Part shown: positions 1 to 10,389 of the stretch, piece after piece
Numbering within the stretch: the first letter of the stretch is position 1
How the letters are laid out: each line of letters starts with the position of its first letter
From: Gymnopus androsaceus JB14
Taxonomy: Eukaryota; Basidiomycota; Agaricomycetes; Agaricales; Omphalotaceae
Direction: 5' to 3'
DNA length: 64,000 bases
NCBI GenBank assembly: GCA_009733575.1
Contig: ML769425.1
Coordinates: 1-64,000, forward strand
Made by a program: the position numbers and the translations under genes
The notes under the pieces: model-generated
What the model was told of the DNA's origin: nothing
What the model saw: the letters and a program-made list of their open reading frames with translations, nothing else
Database searches by the model: none

Positions 1-1
1 G

Positions 2-115
2 AAGAATCCGTCAGTAATCAATAAGTATATACATGCATTGAAAAAGGGGCTCAAGCTTCGGTTGAAAGATGGGCATTGTATCGCAGCAGCATGGACACAA
101 TCAAGACCTAGCTAG
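2..115 (+). CDS. Possible 3' end of a gene cut by the window edge
   Basis: An open frame of 37 codons runs in from the left edge and stops at a TAG at 113-115. It is basic (Lys/Arg-rich, ending near AAAWTQSRPS) and matches no family I recognise. It lies just before the inverted repeat that starts near 160. It may be a terminal exon or chance. Confidence 0.2.
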   Translation, partial: KNPSVINKYIHALKKGLKLRLKDGHCIAAAWTQSRPS

Positions 116-159
116 AGAGGCTCCACGCGACAAAGGTTAAATCGACCTTGAAATACTAC

Positions 160-890
160 TTATGACTTGTTTGTCATCTCGGTAGCCACAGGAAAAGGTA
201 AAGGGGGACTAGTAGTCATCCAAGTCCGATGCGAGTACACGTCCGTTGGCAGAAAAGTTATCATTAAATCGTCGTGTAACTTTATTCAACCAGCAAGTTT
301 TCACTGGAACTTTATAACGGGTACCTCTGGTGGTTGTAGTGTAGTTATTATATCAGGATGATTGGATCTAGTAGCAAGGATTCGTCTGAGGCTGAGATAT
401 AGAACCATCGTGGTACAAGCGAAGGGAATCATGCTGAGACTAAAATGACCATAGAGGCTAGAGTATGCACAACTTGAATGGAGAAAAAAAAATAGCGTTG
501 AAATAAGAAAGAGCAGATTACGCACTCTAATCTCATCTGTCCATAGGATACCGTATCGGCGTCGCACACTTATTTACTCTCTCCTGCCTTGGTCTTTGTG
601 AGCCGTAATCCAAAGGAACGACGAATATTCTGAGGCCTTGCAAAGAAAACAAACGAGAACTCTAACTCGGAGACGGAGTCCGAAGATATTCGATTCTTGA
701 ATACCGAGTTCTGGGTCGTTGGTTGGGATGCCCGGCAGAATTCGCTCGTCTGTATCGGCCTGTATTCACTAAGACGAAGCCCCGTCGAGTATAGTCGATG
801 GCATCTGAGCAAGTGATCATAGCAGCGAATTCGTTTGAGCGCTAGTTCCGGCCTTCCACTACGTTCTCAATCGAAATCTTTCTGAACACC
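160..890. repeat. Left copy of an inverted repeat containing a BAP31 upstream region
   Basis: Reading + from about 160 to 890, the sequence aligns with the minus strand from about 49920 down to 48880. There the same DNA is the upstream region and start of the 5' leader of the BAP31-like gene. Relative to the right copy, the left copy lacks about 246 bp (right 49303-49550) and about 65 bp (right 48913-48977, containing a TGACGTCA site). The left copy stops at about 890, before the BAP31 start codon, and joins directly to eIF2-gamma intron/exon sequence. Small ORFs here (such as 167-361) are not preserved in the right copy, so I do not call them genes. Confidence 0.8.
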
Positions 891-1308
891 TTTTCTGAAA
901 CCTATCTAAACAGGTAAGCTCTCAGGTTCTGCGATTAATGTAGATCACAATTGCTTATATGCATCAAAGGCTACAACAAATCTAGGTACACGTTGCTCGA
1001 CTCTTTGCTTGAAATCTGTATCGAGTCGCAGGTACCATTGGTCATGTCGCGCACGGAAAATCGACAGTGGTCAAGGCCATATCTGGAGTGATGACGGTTA
1101 GATCTAAGAACAAGCTAGTACGAAATATTATCACTGCATGCAGCAATGTATAAGTCAAGCGAGCAAATCAAGAACTTATAGAAAACACTCAGAAAAGGCT
1201 TAAAACAGAAGTTTCTGAACTTATGAAAAGATTTTATGAAAAACTTCCCCGACTCTCAAGCGAAGTGCAGAGAAAGGGCCTTGTCTGCTGCGATCGGTCT
1301 CACGGCTA

Positions 1309-2505
1309 GTGCATCAAATAATTTCAAACGAAATTATTAACGAAATTATTGTTGTAATTAATTACCTTTTTCAGTATGAATTTCGGCTGAAAAACACCAT
1401 ATTTTTCTTATGAAAAACGCATTGAGAAAGAATCAGAATTTCGCTCGGGAATGATTCATAATTTCACGTGTAATACTATGGTACGCAGGGATATGCTTCC
1501 GATGCAGTTGGGACACAATGAAAGAAGCTATTGAAATTCTGAGTAGACAGATCGTTTTGAACTACTTTAAAACCCCCATATCGAGCTTCCTAGATTTTTT
1601 ACGATTTTCCTCGTTGCGTCGGGCGCTGCCCGAGCAAAAACAAGGATATGCTGTTTTTTGATGGCTGTAGTCACCGTCCTGTCACGTAGGCGGCAAAGCT
1701 GGCAGAACCGGCATTCTCACAGAACCGCCGATGACGCGCTCAGAATCGATGACGTTTTCAAAATCAGATTGTGTTGGATCACTGCCGAGCGGAACGGCAC
1801 AGTCGATAGTCACGCTCGAGCTCTCTCTTTACCGGTTCCTCTCTCCATCATGCTATTCTTCATATTTCCCTTAGAAATTTTAGATCTGACCTCTTATGAT
1901 ATTCACTTGGGTGTGTAGCACTTCACCTGCACTTTTGTAATTCATTTTCTTGTGTTCCTGAATGTTTGATGGGTGTATGCAACTCTCTCCGCTCAATGTT
2001 TCTTTTAGCATGCTCATTTGTCTCAAGTATACCTTCCACAAAGTATCTGGCACTGATGAATAGAAGGTAAAGATGTTGTAAAATAATTGAAAAAGCTGCC
2101 CGATTACAGATACTGGCTTCGTTGAGCATTTTATGTAGAAAAGCATATCCCTGTCCGCAGCATATCTCTGCGTACCATAGTAAGTCATGTATTTCGTTCG
2201 AAAAACACAAAAAATTTCATAACCCTAGTTCAATTCAAAACAATGAGCGCTAAGAATGGGCGAAAGTAAGCGCTGAAAGCCATTGAATTGAATTAGGGTT
2301 GTGAAATTTTTTGTGTTTTTCGAGCGAAATACATGACTTATTACACGTGAAATTATGAATCATTCCCGAGCGAAATTCTGATTCTTTCTCAATGCATTTT
2401 TCTTAAGAAAAATATGGTGTTTTTCAGCCGAAATTCATACTGAAAAAGGTAATTAATCACAACAATAATTTCGCTAATGATTTCGTTCGAAATTATTTGA
2501 TGCAC
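1309..2505. mobile_element. TIR element, about 1.2 kb, with TA target duplication
   Basis: Terminal inverted repeats of about 165-190 bp: left 1309-1500 and right (interrupted) 2160-2505. The ends read GTGCATCAAATAATTTC, flanked by TA at 1307-1308 and 2506-2507. The inside has no convincing transposase, so this is a non-autonomous element of the TA-targeting (Tc1/mariner-like) kind. The ORFs at 1658-1918 and 1880-2210 look like chance. Confidence 0.75.
2183..2338. mobile_element. 156 bp palindromic MITE nested in the right TIR of the 1.2 kb element
   Basis: The ends are AGTCATGTATTTCG and its complement, with TA at 2181-2182 and 2339-2340. The two halves pair almost throughout, forming a long hairpin. 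The left TIR of the host element (around 1473) gives the empty site: the same bases continue there through a single TA. Insertion and TA duplication are therefore shown directly. Confidence 0.85.
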
Positions 2506-2507
2506 TA

Positions 2508-3440
2508 GTCGTGTCTTCCCACAGTAGAAAAATCCACATTAGGCAAATCAAAGCTCTTATCTGTACAATTTCTAATAAAAAATGTCATTTTTGGTGACAT
2601 CTCCTTCCTTTTATGGCTTATCTCAGTGGTCCGAATACTAGTTCTTGTAATACCTTCCTCGTCATCCGGTCCGTATCGGTACAGTCCAAGAGCAACAACA
2701 TACCATTCTCCATCGCATCCATTTTCAAAGGGCTATTCCACCGTGATGCTGCTTGCAAATAGCACTTCAAATACCATCTCGTTCTAACTGCTAATTCCTT
2801 CCCATGGACCGCAGGATAGGGCGGCTGATAGGCAGTGATAAAAGGGTGTTAGTGTCATCATGCTCGATGACTTGGGACCCGAGGCATCCAATACAGTCTT
2901 GTGATTTGCTGAGGAGAATATGGAGGGAGAGGACAAGGAGTTGCTCACAATAGCGGACAAGCTGATTACTTCAGTAGTCAATGCTAGGACACAAGAGACA
3001 GATAGGCTTAACTTCAAATAATACCCATGGCCGTTCATGCTAAGCTGTCATATAATTAAGGACACAGCGCAATTCATCCTGTGAAATGCAATTAGGAAGG
3101 AACAGACATGACTTTGTTCTAGAAACAGTGCATTAACTTGCTTCACATTGACGCATCTTTTCACTGAACCTTTTTCAGATACTGTAGTGCTATAGACTAT
3201 GTCTTATCGTACATCTGTTGACTGATGTTCCGCCTCAAGTTATTAGATTCGTGCCCGTCAATGACTGCTGTTTCTCAAAGTGTCTGTCACTTTGGTTCTT
3301 TTGAATGAAATATTCACGAATCACGAATTGTGCAATTTTATATCAAGTATAGACTTCAGTATAATTTACATGTCATGTCGCAACCCCGTAGTGGTACACA
3401 GCGAGGAACAACGAAATTCAATTTGCCGGTCTTTTGCAGG
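2508..3440. other. No gene seen
   Basis: Part of the insertion in eIF2-gamma. Short ORFs only (the longest about 84 codons at 2784-3038, -), with no recognisable domain or splice pattern. Confidence 0.5.
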
Positions 3441-3658
3441 GAGTCGGGGACCTGCCGCTGCGCGCGGCGCTAAGGATATGAAAATAAACTACCAAAATAG
3501 GGAGTTTATTTCCATAAGTTTTGTATAAAATCTTTCATTAGTTCCGAAACTTCTGTTTTCAGCGCATTTTGGCTGTTTTCCATAAGTTTTCCCTTTGTTG
3601 AGAAAACTTATGAGTTACTGAATCTTAGCGCCGGTCAAGTCCGGCAAGTCCCCGACTC
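3441..3658. mobile_element. Small TIR element (MITE) with GAGTCGGGGAC ends
   Basis: The left end at 3441 and the complement of the right end at 3658 both begin GAGTCGGGGAC. The TIR similarity continues for about 30 bp through a GC-rich CCGGCGCTAAG stretch. The interior is A/T-rich, with the motif CATAAGTTTT repeated in both orientations. I see no clear target duplication. The terminal bases resemble the ends of the DDE transposon at 29381-32691 (CAGTCGGGGAC). Confidence 0.6.
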
Positions 3659-4548
3659 GAAGATGAAGAAGTGCTATTCCGACAGGAATCCAAGTAACAT
3701 ACATTCACAAAATATACAGTAATCATAACACTATCACTGTTCAATGTCTCCCACTCTCGATGCTTTAAGGACATATATCTACAAGAAATTTAATTAGAAC
3801 GCCCAAGGCGGAAATGTAGAACTCACCCTCACGAAAGACCAACTATTATGTTCTCCCCCATCTGGTCTCCCGAATACTCTTACTTGCCCTGTTCTTTCTG
3901 AAGATTATTTCCAGATCCTTCCTGCAATCATCGATGTTCCCTCCCACAGGCCTGACCTTTCGTTGAATTTCTGCTGCACTCAAGACTGGATTACCTCCAT
4001 TGTCCTTCCATCTTCATTCGATTCTAACGGACAACCTACATCTAGCTCACAATACACGAATCTAGATATGCATCCGCTATTGCTCTTCCATTTCCAGTCC
4101 ACCACATGTCTCCACCCCACTGCCTTGCTCGAAATCCCAGTTCCCTTATTGAGATACTGGTGGGAGGGCCGTAAGCAGAGCGACGACCGCGGTAGGGAGG
4201 AAAGTTGTTTGTAGTGCCTGTCTGTTCGGAATGAGAGGCACCAAGAGGGAGGTTGCAATAATGCGGAACGATACAGTTCAAAGAGCGTTGTCATTTTTCT
4301 GAGTAGCAAGGTCGAGCATTCACCGTTATAGCCAGCGAGATGGACGACAAAGAAAGGGCTGGAATAGGGGGGTAACGGCTTTTATCACAAGAACGGCACC
4401 AAAATTCGAAAAAAAAGTAAGCAATTTTACGAGATAATCACGAACAGCTTATAAATTCAATTCAAACGAATTCGGCAGCGAATTTCGGATGTCATTTGGC
4501 GAGCACAAGGCCCTATTCTCCGTTTCACTTCGAGTCGGGGATGCAGTG
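3659..4548. other. No gene seen
   Basis: This is the remaining part of the insertion in eIF2-gamma. Overlapping ORFs on both strands at 3963-4309 (up to 109 codons) match nothing I recognise and are probably chance. Confidence 0.45.
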
Positions 4549-6084
4549 TATGGGTTATGCCAACGCTAAAGTACGTCGTTTTTGTTTATCACAAAAATCA
4601 GCACTAATTGTTGCCTATCCAGATATACAAATGCGAGAACGCTGCCTGCCCAAGACCAGGCTGCTATCGCTCATATCGCTCGGACAAATAAGATAATCCT
4701 CCATGTGAACGTCCAGGATGTGGACATCGGATCCGACACGTTTTGTCGATTGTCCCGGACACGACATTCTCATGGCTACCATGCTCAACGGAGCCGCTGT
4801 CATGGACGCAGCGCTTCTTACGGTAGCAGGAAACGAAACCTGCCCGCAACCTCAGACTTCTGAGCATCTTGCTGCCGTTGAGATCATGAAGCTGGAAAAC
4901 ATCATCGTTTTGCAAAATAAAGTCGATTTGATTAAGGAGAGCCAGGCTTTAGAACACCAGAAAAGTATTGCAGAGTTCGTAAAAGGTACGCTTTTGACTG
5001 TATCGCTCAGACCCGGTGCTCATCTACATGATACTTCAAGGAACGGTCGCCGAGTCATCACCTATCGTCCCGATATCTGCACAGTTAAAATACAGCATCG
5101 ACGCTGTCGATGAATACATCGTAAAACGGATTCCGATCCCTGTTCGCGACTTTACCTCGGATCCTAGGCTGATCGTTATCTGTTCTTTCGATGTCAACAA
5201 GCCAGGTGCTGAAGTCGATAAGCTCAAGGGTGGTGTCGCTGGTGGATCCATCTTGACCGGTGTCCTACCAAAGACAGCCAAGGACGAACCAAGTGTCAGC
5301 CCATCTTCAGCCGAATCATGTCTCTTCACGCAGAGAACAACCTTCTGCAGTTCGCTGTTCCTGGCGGACTTATCGGTGTCGGTACTCGAATTGATCGTAC
5401 GCTTTGCAGAGCAGACAGGCTGGTCGGACAGGTATTGGGAGCCGTTGGAAAGCTTCCCAAGATTAACACTGGTTCGTGTTCCTGCATTTTTCTTTCGATT
5501 AGATCCTAACATTTCATTTAGAACTCGAGATCAATCTCTTCCTTCTTCGTCGTCTCCTTGGTGTGAAGACCGAGGATAAAAAGCAGACAAAGGATTCCAA
5601 GTTGACTAAAAATGAGCTGCTGCTCGGTAATATCGGCTCTATGTCGACTGGCGGCCGTGTCCTCGATGTGAAAGCAGACCTGGCCAAGATCCAGCTGACA
5701 TCCCCTGCATGTACCGAAGTAGGAGAGAAGGTTGCGCTCTCTCGTAGAATCGAGAACCATCGGCGATTAGTTGGTGAGTATCCACTGTGATTGTTTTTAG
5801 CCTTTGGTACTGGTCCAATTCCGCAGGTTGGGGTATTGTTCGACGAGGCACAGTATTAGAAGTAGACTAATTTATGGACTGTGGTTCTGGACATGTTTAG
5901 TTGGGCACTAATCACTGCATGCTTGCGATTTTTACGATGATTGGACGAATACAAGACTGTTCACGACGTTATACTGTAGGACTCCGCTGCGTATGAAGGA
6001 GAATGCAGGCCATGATATTTCTTGAGAAACGGCGGATGGTAATAATAAGCGAGTTTCACGCGAAATCAAGCAGATAAGGTGGTT

Positions 6085-6380
6085 GTGCAGAGGTAAACGC
6101 CCAACTTCTGGCGTTTGGGACCTCGAATATCTCCACCGGAAATTCCTGCTCTTCTGAACTGCGTGCTTGTCGGAAGAGCATGGCTTCGCTGGTCGCAACG
6201 TGGCACCTTTCGAAAAATCGTTCTCGAAATACCCATAGATCAAAGCAAGTATACTACGTCGGCTTTCTTGAAGACTAACGCAGTGAAGGTGGAAGTCGTA
6301 CTGATGAAGGGCTGATGTCTACAGTCAGAGACTCTCATCCTCAGTGCGAGTACCGCAAAGGATTGCTACAGCGGAGAAAT
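6085..6380 (+). pseudogene. F-box-like protein fragment, left-arm copy
   Basis: One frame encodes ALLNCVLVGRAWLRWSQRG, followed by FRKIVLEIP and a short tail ending at 6315. The LLNC-LVGRAWL-SQR pattern is the usual second half of basidiomycete F-box domains (ubiquitin-ligase adaptor). There is no upstream LP-EL helix in frame and no leucine-rich repeats follow. The reading frame breaks just upstream. The same fragment is in the right arm at 55932-56255. Confidence 0.5.
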
Positions 6381-6389
6381 GTGTGAACG

Positions 6390-7061
6390 AAATGTGAACG
6401 AAATGAGTTCCGGCTCTACCTTTCTTTCGTTTCGGTTTATGCCGATACCGACAACATGTTTTTCGTTCCCTCTCTTCCTAACATCATCTCATCTCTCCTC
6501 TCTTGCCTCGCGTTACATGTCACTGCCACCCTCCCCTCTTCCATCACTCTTAACCTCCGTTATTGACACTGAAAACATAGCTACCCGTATGCACCGTGCT
6601 TCGACACCGATATCGATAATGTATTTCGCTGCTCCCTCGTATACGCTATAGTGTACGCCCTCTCAGCATACCCATGCATATAATTCACCTACCTCACCAA
6701 AAATGCAAAATCCTTCTTGCCCTGCTTGTTCTGAATGCGCACTCACCGACCTGCGACGATGACCACTAACTTCTAAGCCATGCGCTCCTATATATGTATG
6801 AATTGGGAGAAGCAAAGAGAGAAGAGCTTTACTAGATGTTGTGCTTATGCCCGATACATGTTAATGTGCAGCGTAGCTACACACTAGTGCATGTACTACT
6901 ACATACGTATATTCAAGTATTCATTAATGTCACTGCCAAAGTCACAAGTAACATGTCACCAGATCTTTAACCTGCCCTCAAGGCATGTGAACGGTGACGT
7001 GGGAAATCTGACAAAGTTAATTATCTCTTGACCATCAACCACCATCATCGCTTCTTCAACA
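6390..7061. promoter_or_regulatory. Upstream region of the left NLR-like gene
   Basis: Pyrimidine-rich, non-coding and conserved with the right arm at about 55385-55990. A shared GTGACGTGGGAAA-type motif lies at about 6990-7005, some 60 bp before the predicted start codon. No TATA box is obvious. Confidence 0.4.
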
Positions 7062-8689
7062 ATGTTTCCAAATGCTCGAGATTTTTGTATACAGGGAGGA
7101 GAGTTCAACAATATTCAGGGAAATCAATACAACATTTCTTATCAAGATCCCAAGATTTTGCATGTAGGTTTAACTTTTAAGTAGTGAAAAAATGAACCAA
7201 GGCGACAAACTGACTATTTATATGTTAATCATAGGAAATCATTATGAGAAAGCTGACATACTCACAACAGGCATTTTATGATGCAGGTGTGGGCATCAGG
7301 CTTGCTCGCAAGCCATGCAGTTTGGGCACAAGGGAACAAATTCTTTCTGACATTGAGAAATGGGCAACTAGCAATAACCCTTTTGATGCACTTGGCTATT
7401 GGATGTGTGGGATGGCTGGAACAGGAAAAAGTACCATTGCAATGTCTCTTTGCATGAGATTAAAGAAGAAAGGTTTACTTGCTGGGACCTTTTTCTTTTC
7501 ACGCCAAATCCCAGAATGCAGAGATTACCAGATGATTGTTCCTACATTGGCATACCAGCTAGCAAAATTCTCTGGAATATTTGCAGCTTCACTGATGAAT
7601 ATCATGCAAGAAGATCCTGATCATCTGGGGATGCCAGAGGAGCAGATCAAAAAACTCTTAGTTCAGCCATGGAATGCAGCCATTAATGGAAAAATAAGAT
7701 TAATAACACCAGTTCTTGTTGTGGATGCTTTGGATGAATGTGAAGAAGTCTCATGGGTACTTAAACCACTTATAAAGGCAATCCAGAGAAAAGAATTACC
7801 AGGATTAAAATTTTTCTTGACCAGTCGCCCAGAGCAGGCAATCCAGCAGCTTATTGATCCAAGCAACTTTGCACAATCAGAGCCAATCTCATATATCAAT
7901 AAATTTCTTTTACACCAAGTTGAAGAAAGTTTAGTCAAAGAAGATATATATAATTATATTAAAAATGAACTGGATGGAATATGTTCATCAGAGAAGGAAC
8001 TCCAGCATCTTACATCCTTGTCTGGAAAGCTCTTCATTTATGCAGCAACATTGGTGAAACATGTGAAGGGTGGCCGCTATCTTAAAAGGCAAAAGGAGAG
8101 ACTGACTGCTTCACTGAAGCAGAGTAACCAATATCAGGATCTGCACCAACTTTATGATGGTATTGTAAGCAGTGCCATTTCAAGTGAAAATCCACATGAA
8201 ATTCAGGAAGATAAGATGGTTCTTTACACCATCACTTGCACAGGAAAGCCATTGACATGTAATGCCATAGCTGACCTATTGGGTTTGACAGAGGCTGGTG
8301 TGGCCAATCTGATAGACCAACTGAAAGCACTTGTCTATATTTCCAATGACAGTGATTGTGTTTTTACATTTCATGCCTCTTTTCCTGACTATCTCGTAAA
8401 GGTGATGAAAGCCGAGTGGATAAAGTCTCACCATCTCAAGCTGACCTTTGCATGTTTGAATACAATGGAAGAGTTAAGATTCAATATCTGTGAACTTCCT
8501 TCATCCATTTATACCAGATAAGAAGTGCCTGACTTTGAGAGGAAAGTTAAGGACAACATAGGAGAAACACTTCAATATGCTTGCCAGTTTTTGGAGTTAT
8601 CATTTCAGAAAATGTGAGATCCGGGGGAATATTTTAAAGGAATTGTATGAGTTCTTGAAGGAAAGGAGTATATTGGATTGAAGCCAATG

Positions 8690-10300
8690 AACGCATGTAG
8701 CTGAGAGCCTGAATTTCACACAACTTGTGGAAGATGAGCTGAGTAGAGACATCAACTCTGGTCCCAGTCGCACCTTACTCCAGCGTTCAGTGGAGGCGAA
8801 ATTAAGTGAGAACGATATACAGGTGTGTAGATGGATAAGATAATAACCGATGAACCTGACAAGTTCGTTTGCAGCCAGGAGAAGGCTCACGAGTGCTGAT
8901 CGCGCCTAAATATCTGAAGCCAGGTGGGAGGCCATGATCGAAATGAACGTGCGCAGAGAGTGTACTGAGTCTCAGTTGTCAGAGTGGTGAAACGTCTGTC
9001 TCAAGGGGCGATGAAACACCACTGCATGGTAGTATCTCGGAGTCATCCATCGTGGTCTTTGCAAGGAGTGTTTAGATTTTACTGGTAAGCCCATCACGTT
9101 GAGAGAAAGAGAGCGAGTGAGTCATAGCCACGATAGTCGGGATGGACAATCACGTGTGGATACTCCGGAGAGGTCCATTCTGACTGGTGTGGGTTCGCCG
9201 TTCCAGGGTAGCCGTCGGTTCACATGAGTGGGACGCGACGCGAGAGCGTGTGTCTGCTCTCTGGATGAGCCGAAGACAGCGCGGTCAGGATCTGGATTCC
9301 GACCGCCGCTACTGGGTGCGTTTCAAATTGGTGGTGGATCCTCTTGGCGAACTCGGCTCATGAGTCGGGAGTCTATCTCAGGTAGCTTTCGAGAGCATGA
9401 TGGAAACCAGGATGTGTGTCTGGCTCTTCCGGACAGAAACATCCAGATCTGGACTGCCTCGAGGCGGTACTTGGGTGCTCAACGTGGTGGGTGGATCCTT
9501 TCACAAGTCAATGATCGATTTGATGGTCGCCGACATCAGTAGGCGCTATTTCAGCGATGACTGGAAGCAGGGGATGTGTGTCTTGGCGTCTTGTGCGACA
9601 TATATATTCCTTTTTCTTCTACTTTTGTGTTCTCTTATATACAATGTGTGATCCTCTGCGAAGTGTCATGATTGATTTTGTATTTCACATTTGATGCGAA
9701 CCCAGAAGGTGTCTGGCTCTTCTGAGTCCCAAAATCCATGCAGGACCGTGTGTGGAGGCGCGCGGATTACTGGTGTCTCAAATGGGTGGGATCCTCTGCG
9801 TAAATCTATATTATTCAGTTAGTCATATTTCCTCTTCTCTATAATTGTTTCGTCCGGCTTTCTGACATCCTATATTATCTAGTCATGGATATCTCCCTCT
9901 TTTATGTCGTGTGTCTTCTTTCGCACGAATGGGTGATCGTTTACAAGTCTATTTATTATCTAGGGTTATTGCTGAATGTCGTCAGTGCTAGTCCCTTTTT
10001 CCAAATGAGGAAACCTCAGGACGTGTGTGTCTCCTACCCTTTATAATCAGTCCCAAGATCTGGTATGCCCACTTACTGGCTTTCAAATTTCTTATTCTCT
10101 CTCTTTCTTTTTAAATTTCAAATGCTTTTTCTTATATTTTTTCAATTCTCTTTTCAATTTGTTTCTAAAGTGTGTTGATGGGAATCCTAGATTTTTCCTT
10201 CTAATGACAACAGTTCATGATCGCTCTCTTACATCTTGTGTGTGCTCAGATGGGATGGTGTGTGAATCCATCTGCCCAATATGGGTGGTGGTCTGATGGA
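8690..10300 (+). other. Degenerate WD40-like zone in the left NLR copy
   Basis: Homology to the right copy stops at about 8690. From about 9230 the sequence repeatedly echoes the WD40 unit (fragments of TGTCTGGCTCTTCTGACA, CAGGATCTGG and GGGTGATCCTCT spaced as in real units) but with dense substitutions and indels. It becomes cleaner towards 10300, where the normal array starts. The open frames here (such as 9228-9542) are by-products. It is either strongly decayed repeat DNA or badly resolved assembly. Confidence 0.6.
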
Positions 10301-10389
10301 CCAGGATTGTGTCTGGCTCTTCTGACAAAACAGTCAGGATCTGGGATGCCACTGCACTGGTGCTCAACATGGGTGTGATCCTCTTAGCA

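Larger units (their letters stand above)
1133..4548. mobile_element. Composite insertion inside the left eIF2-gamma copy
   Basis: The right-arm copy is continuous across this point (58841-58812), so about 3.4 kb has entered the left copy between the exon coding LVRNI and the sequence coding GYANAK. The edges are not clean and a few bases of the exon are lost. The insert contains a 1.2 kb TIR element with a nested MITE and a 218 bp TIR element. The remainder is non-coding sequence with no family I recognise. Confidence 0.75.
891..5870 (+). pseudogene. eIF2-gamma pseudogene, left-arm copy, interrupted by a 3.4 kb insertion
   Basis: This is a translation initiation factor 2 gamma-subunit relic (GTPase that brings initiator tRNA to the ribosome). 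The exon at about 1030-1130 encodes the G1 loop (GHVAHGKST). The rest resumes at about 4550: DCPGHD (G3) at 4755, the NKVD (G4) segment near 4917, [11 protein letters not shown] near 5080, DVNKPG near 5190, and the C-terminal exon ending in a TAA at 5868-5870 after a GT-AG intron at 5782-5825. It is clearly broken. Exon 1 is absent and replaced by BAP31 upstream DNA. Positions about 1133-4548 are foreign. A short deletion near 4725 removes residues before DCPGHD. About 40 bp are missing near 5270 (the region before the conserved KDS segment). The C-terminal half ([29 protein letters not shown]) is better preserved here than in the right copy. A working gene presumably lies elsewhere, since the factor is essential. 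Confidence 0.9.

Noticed and set aside
3963..4309. Overlapping open frames on both strands inside the eIF2-gamma insertion
   Set aside because: No family resemblance or splice support; overlapping frames on opposite strands are likely chance.
9228..9651. Two overlapping frames of 84-104 codons in the degenerate zone
   Set aside because: They are frame-shifted echoes of WD40 units, not separate genes.
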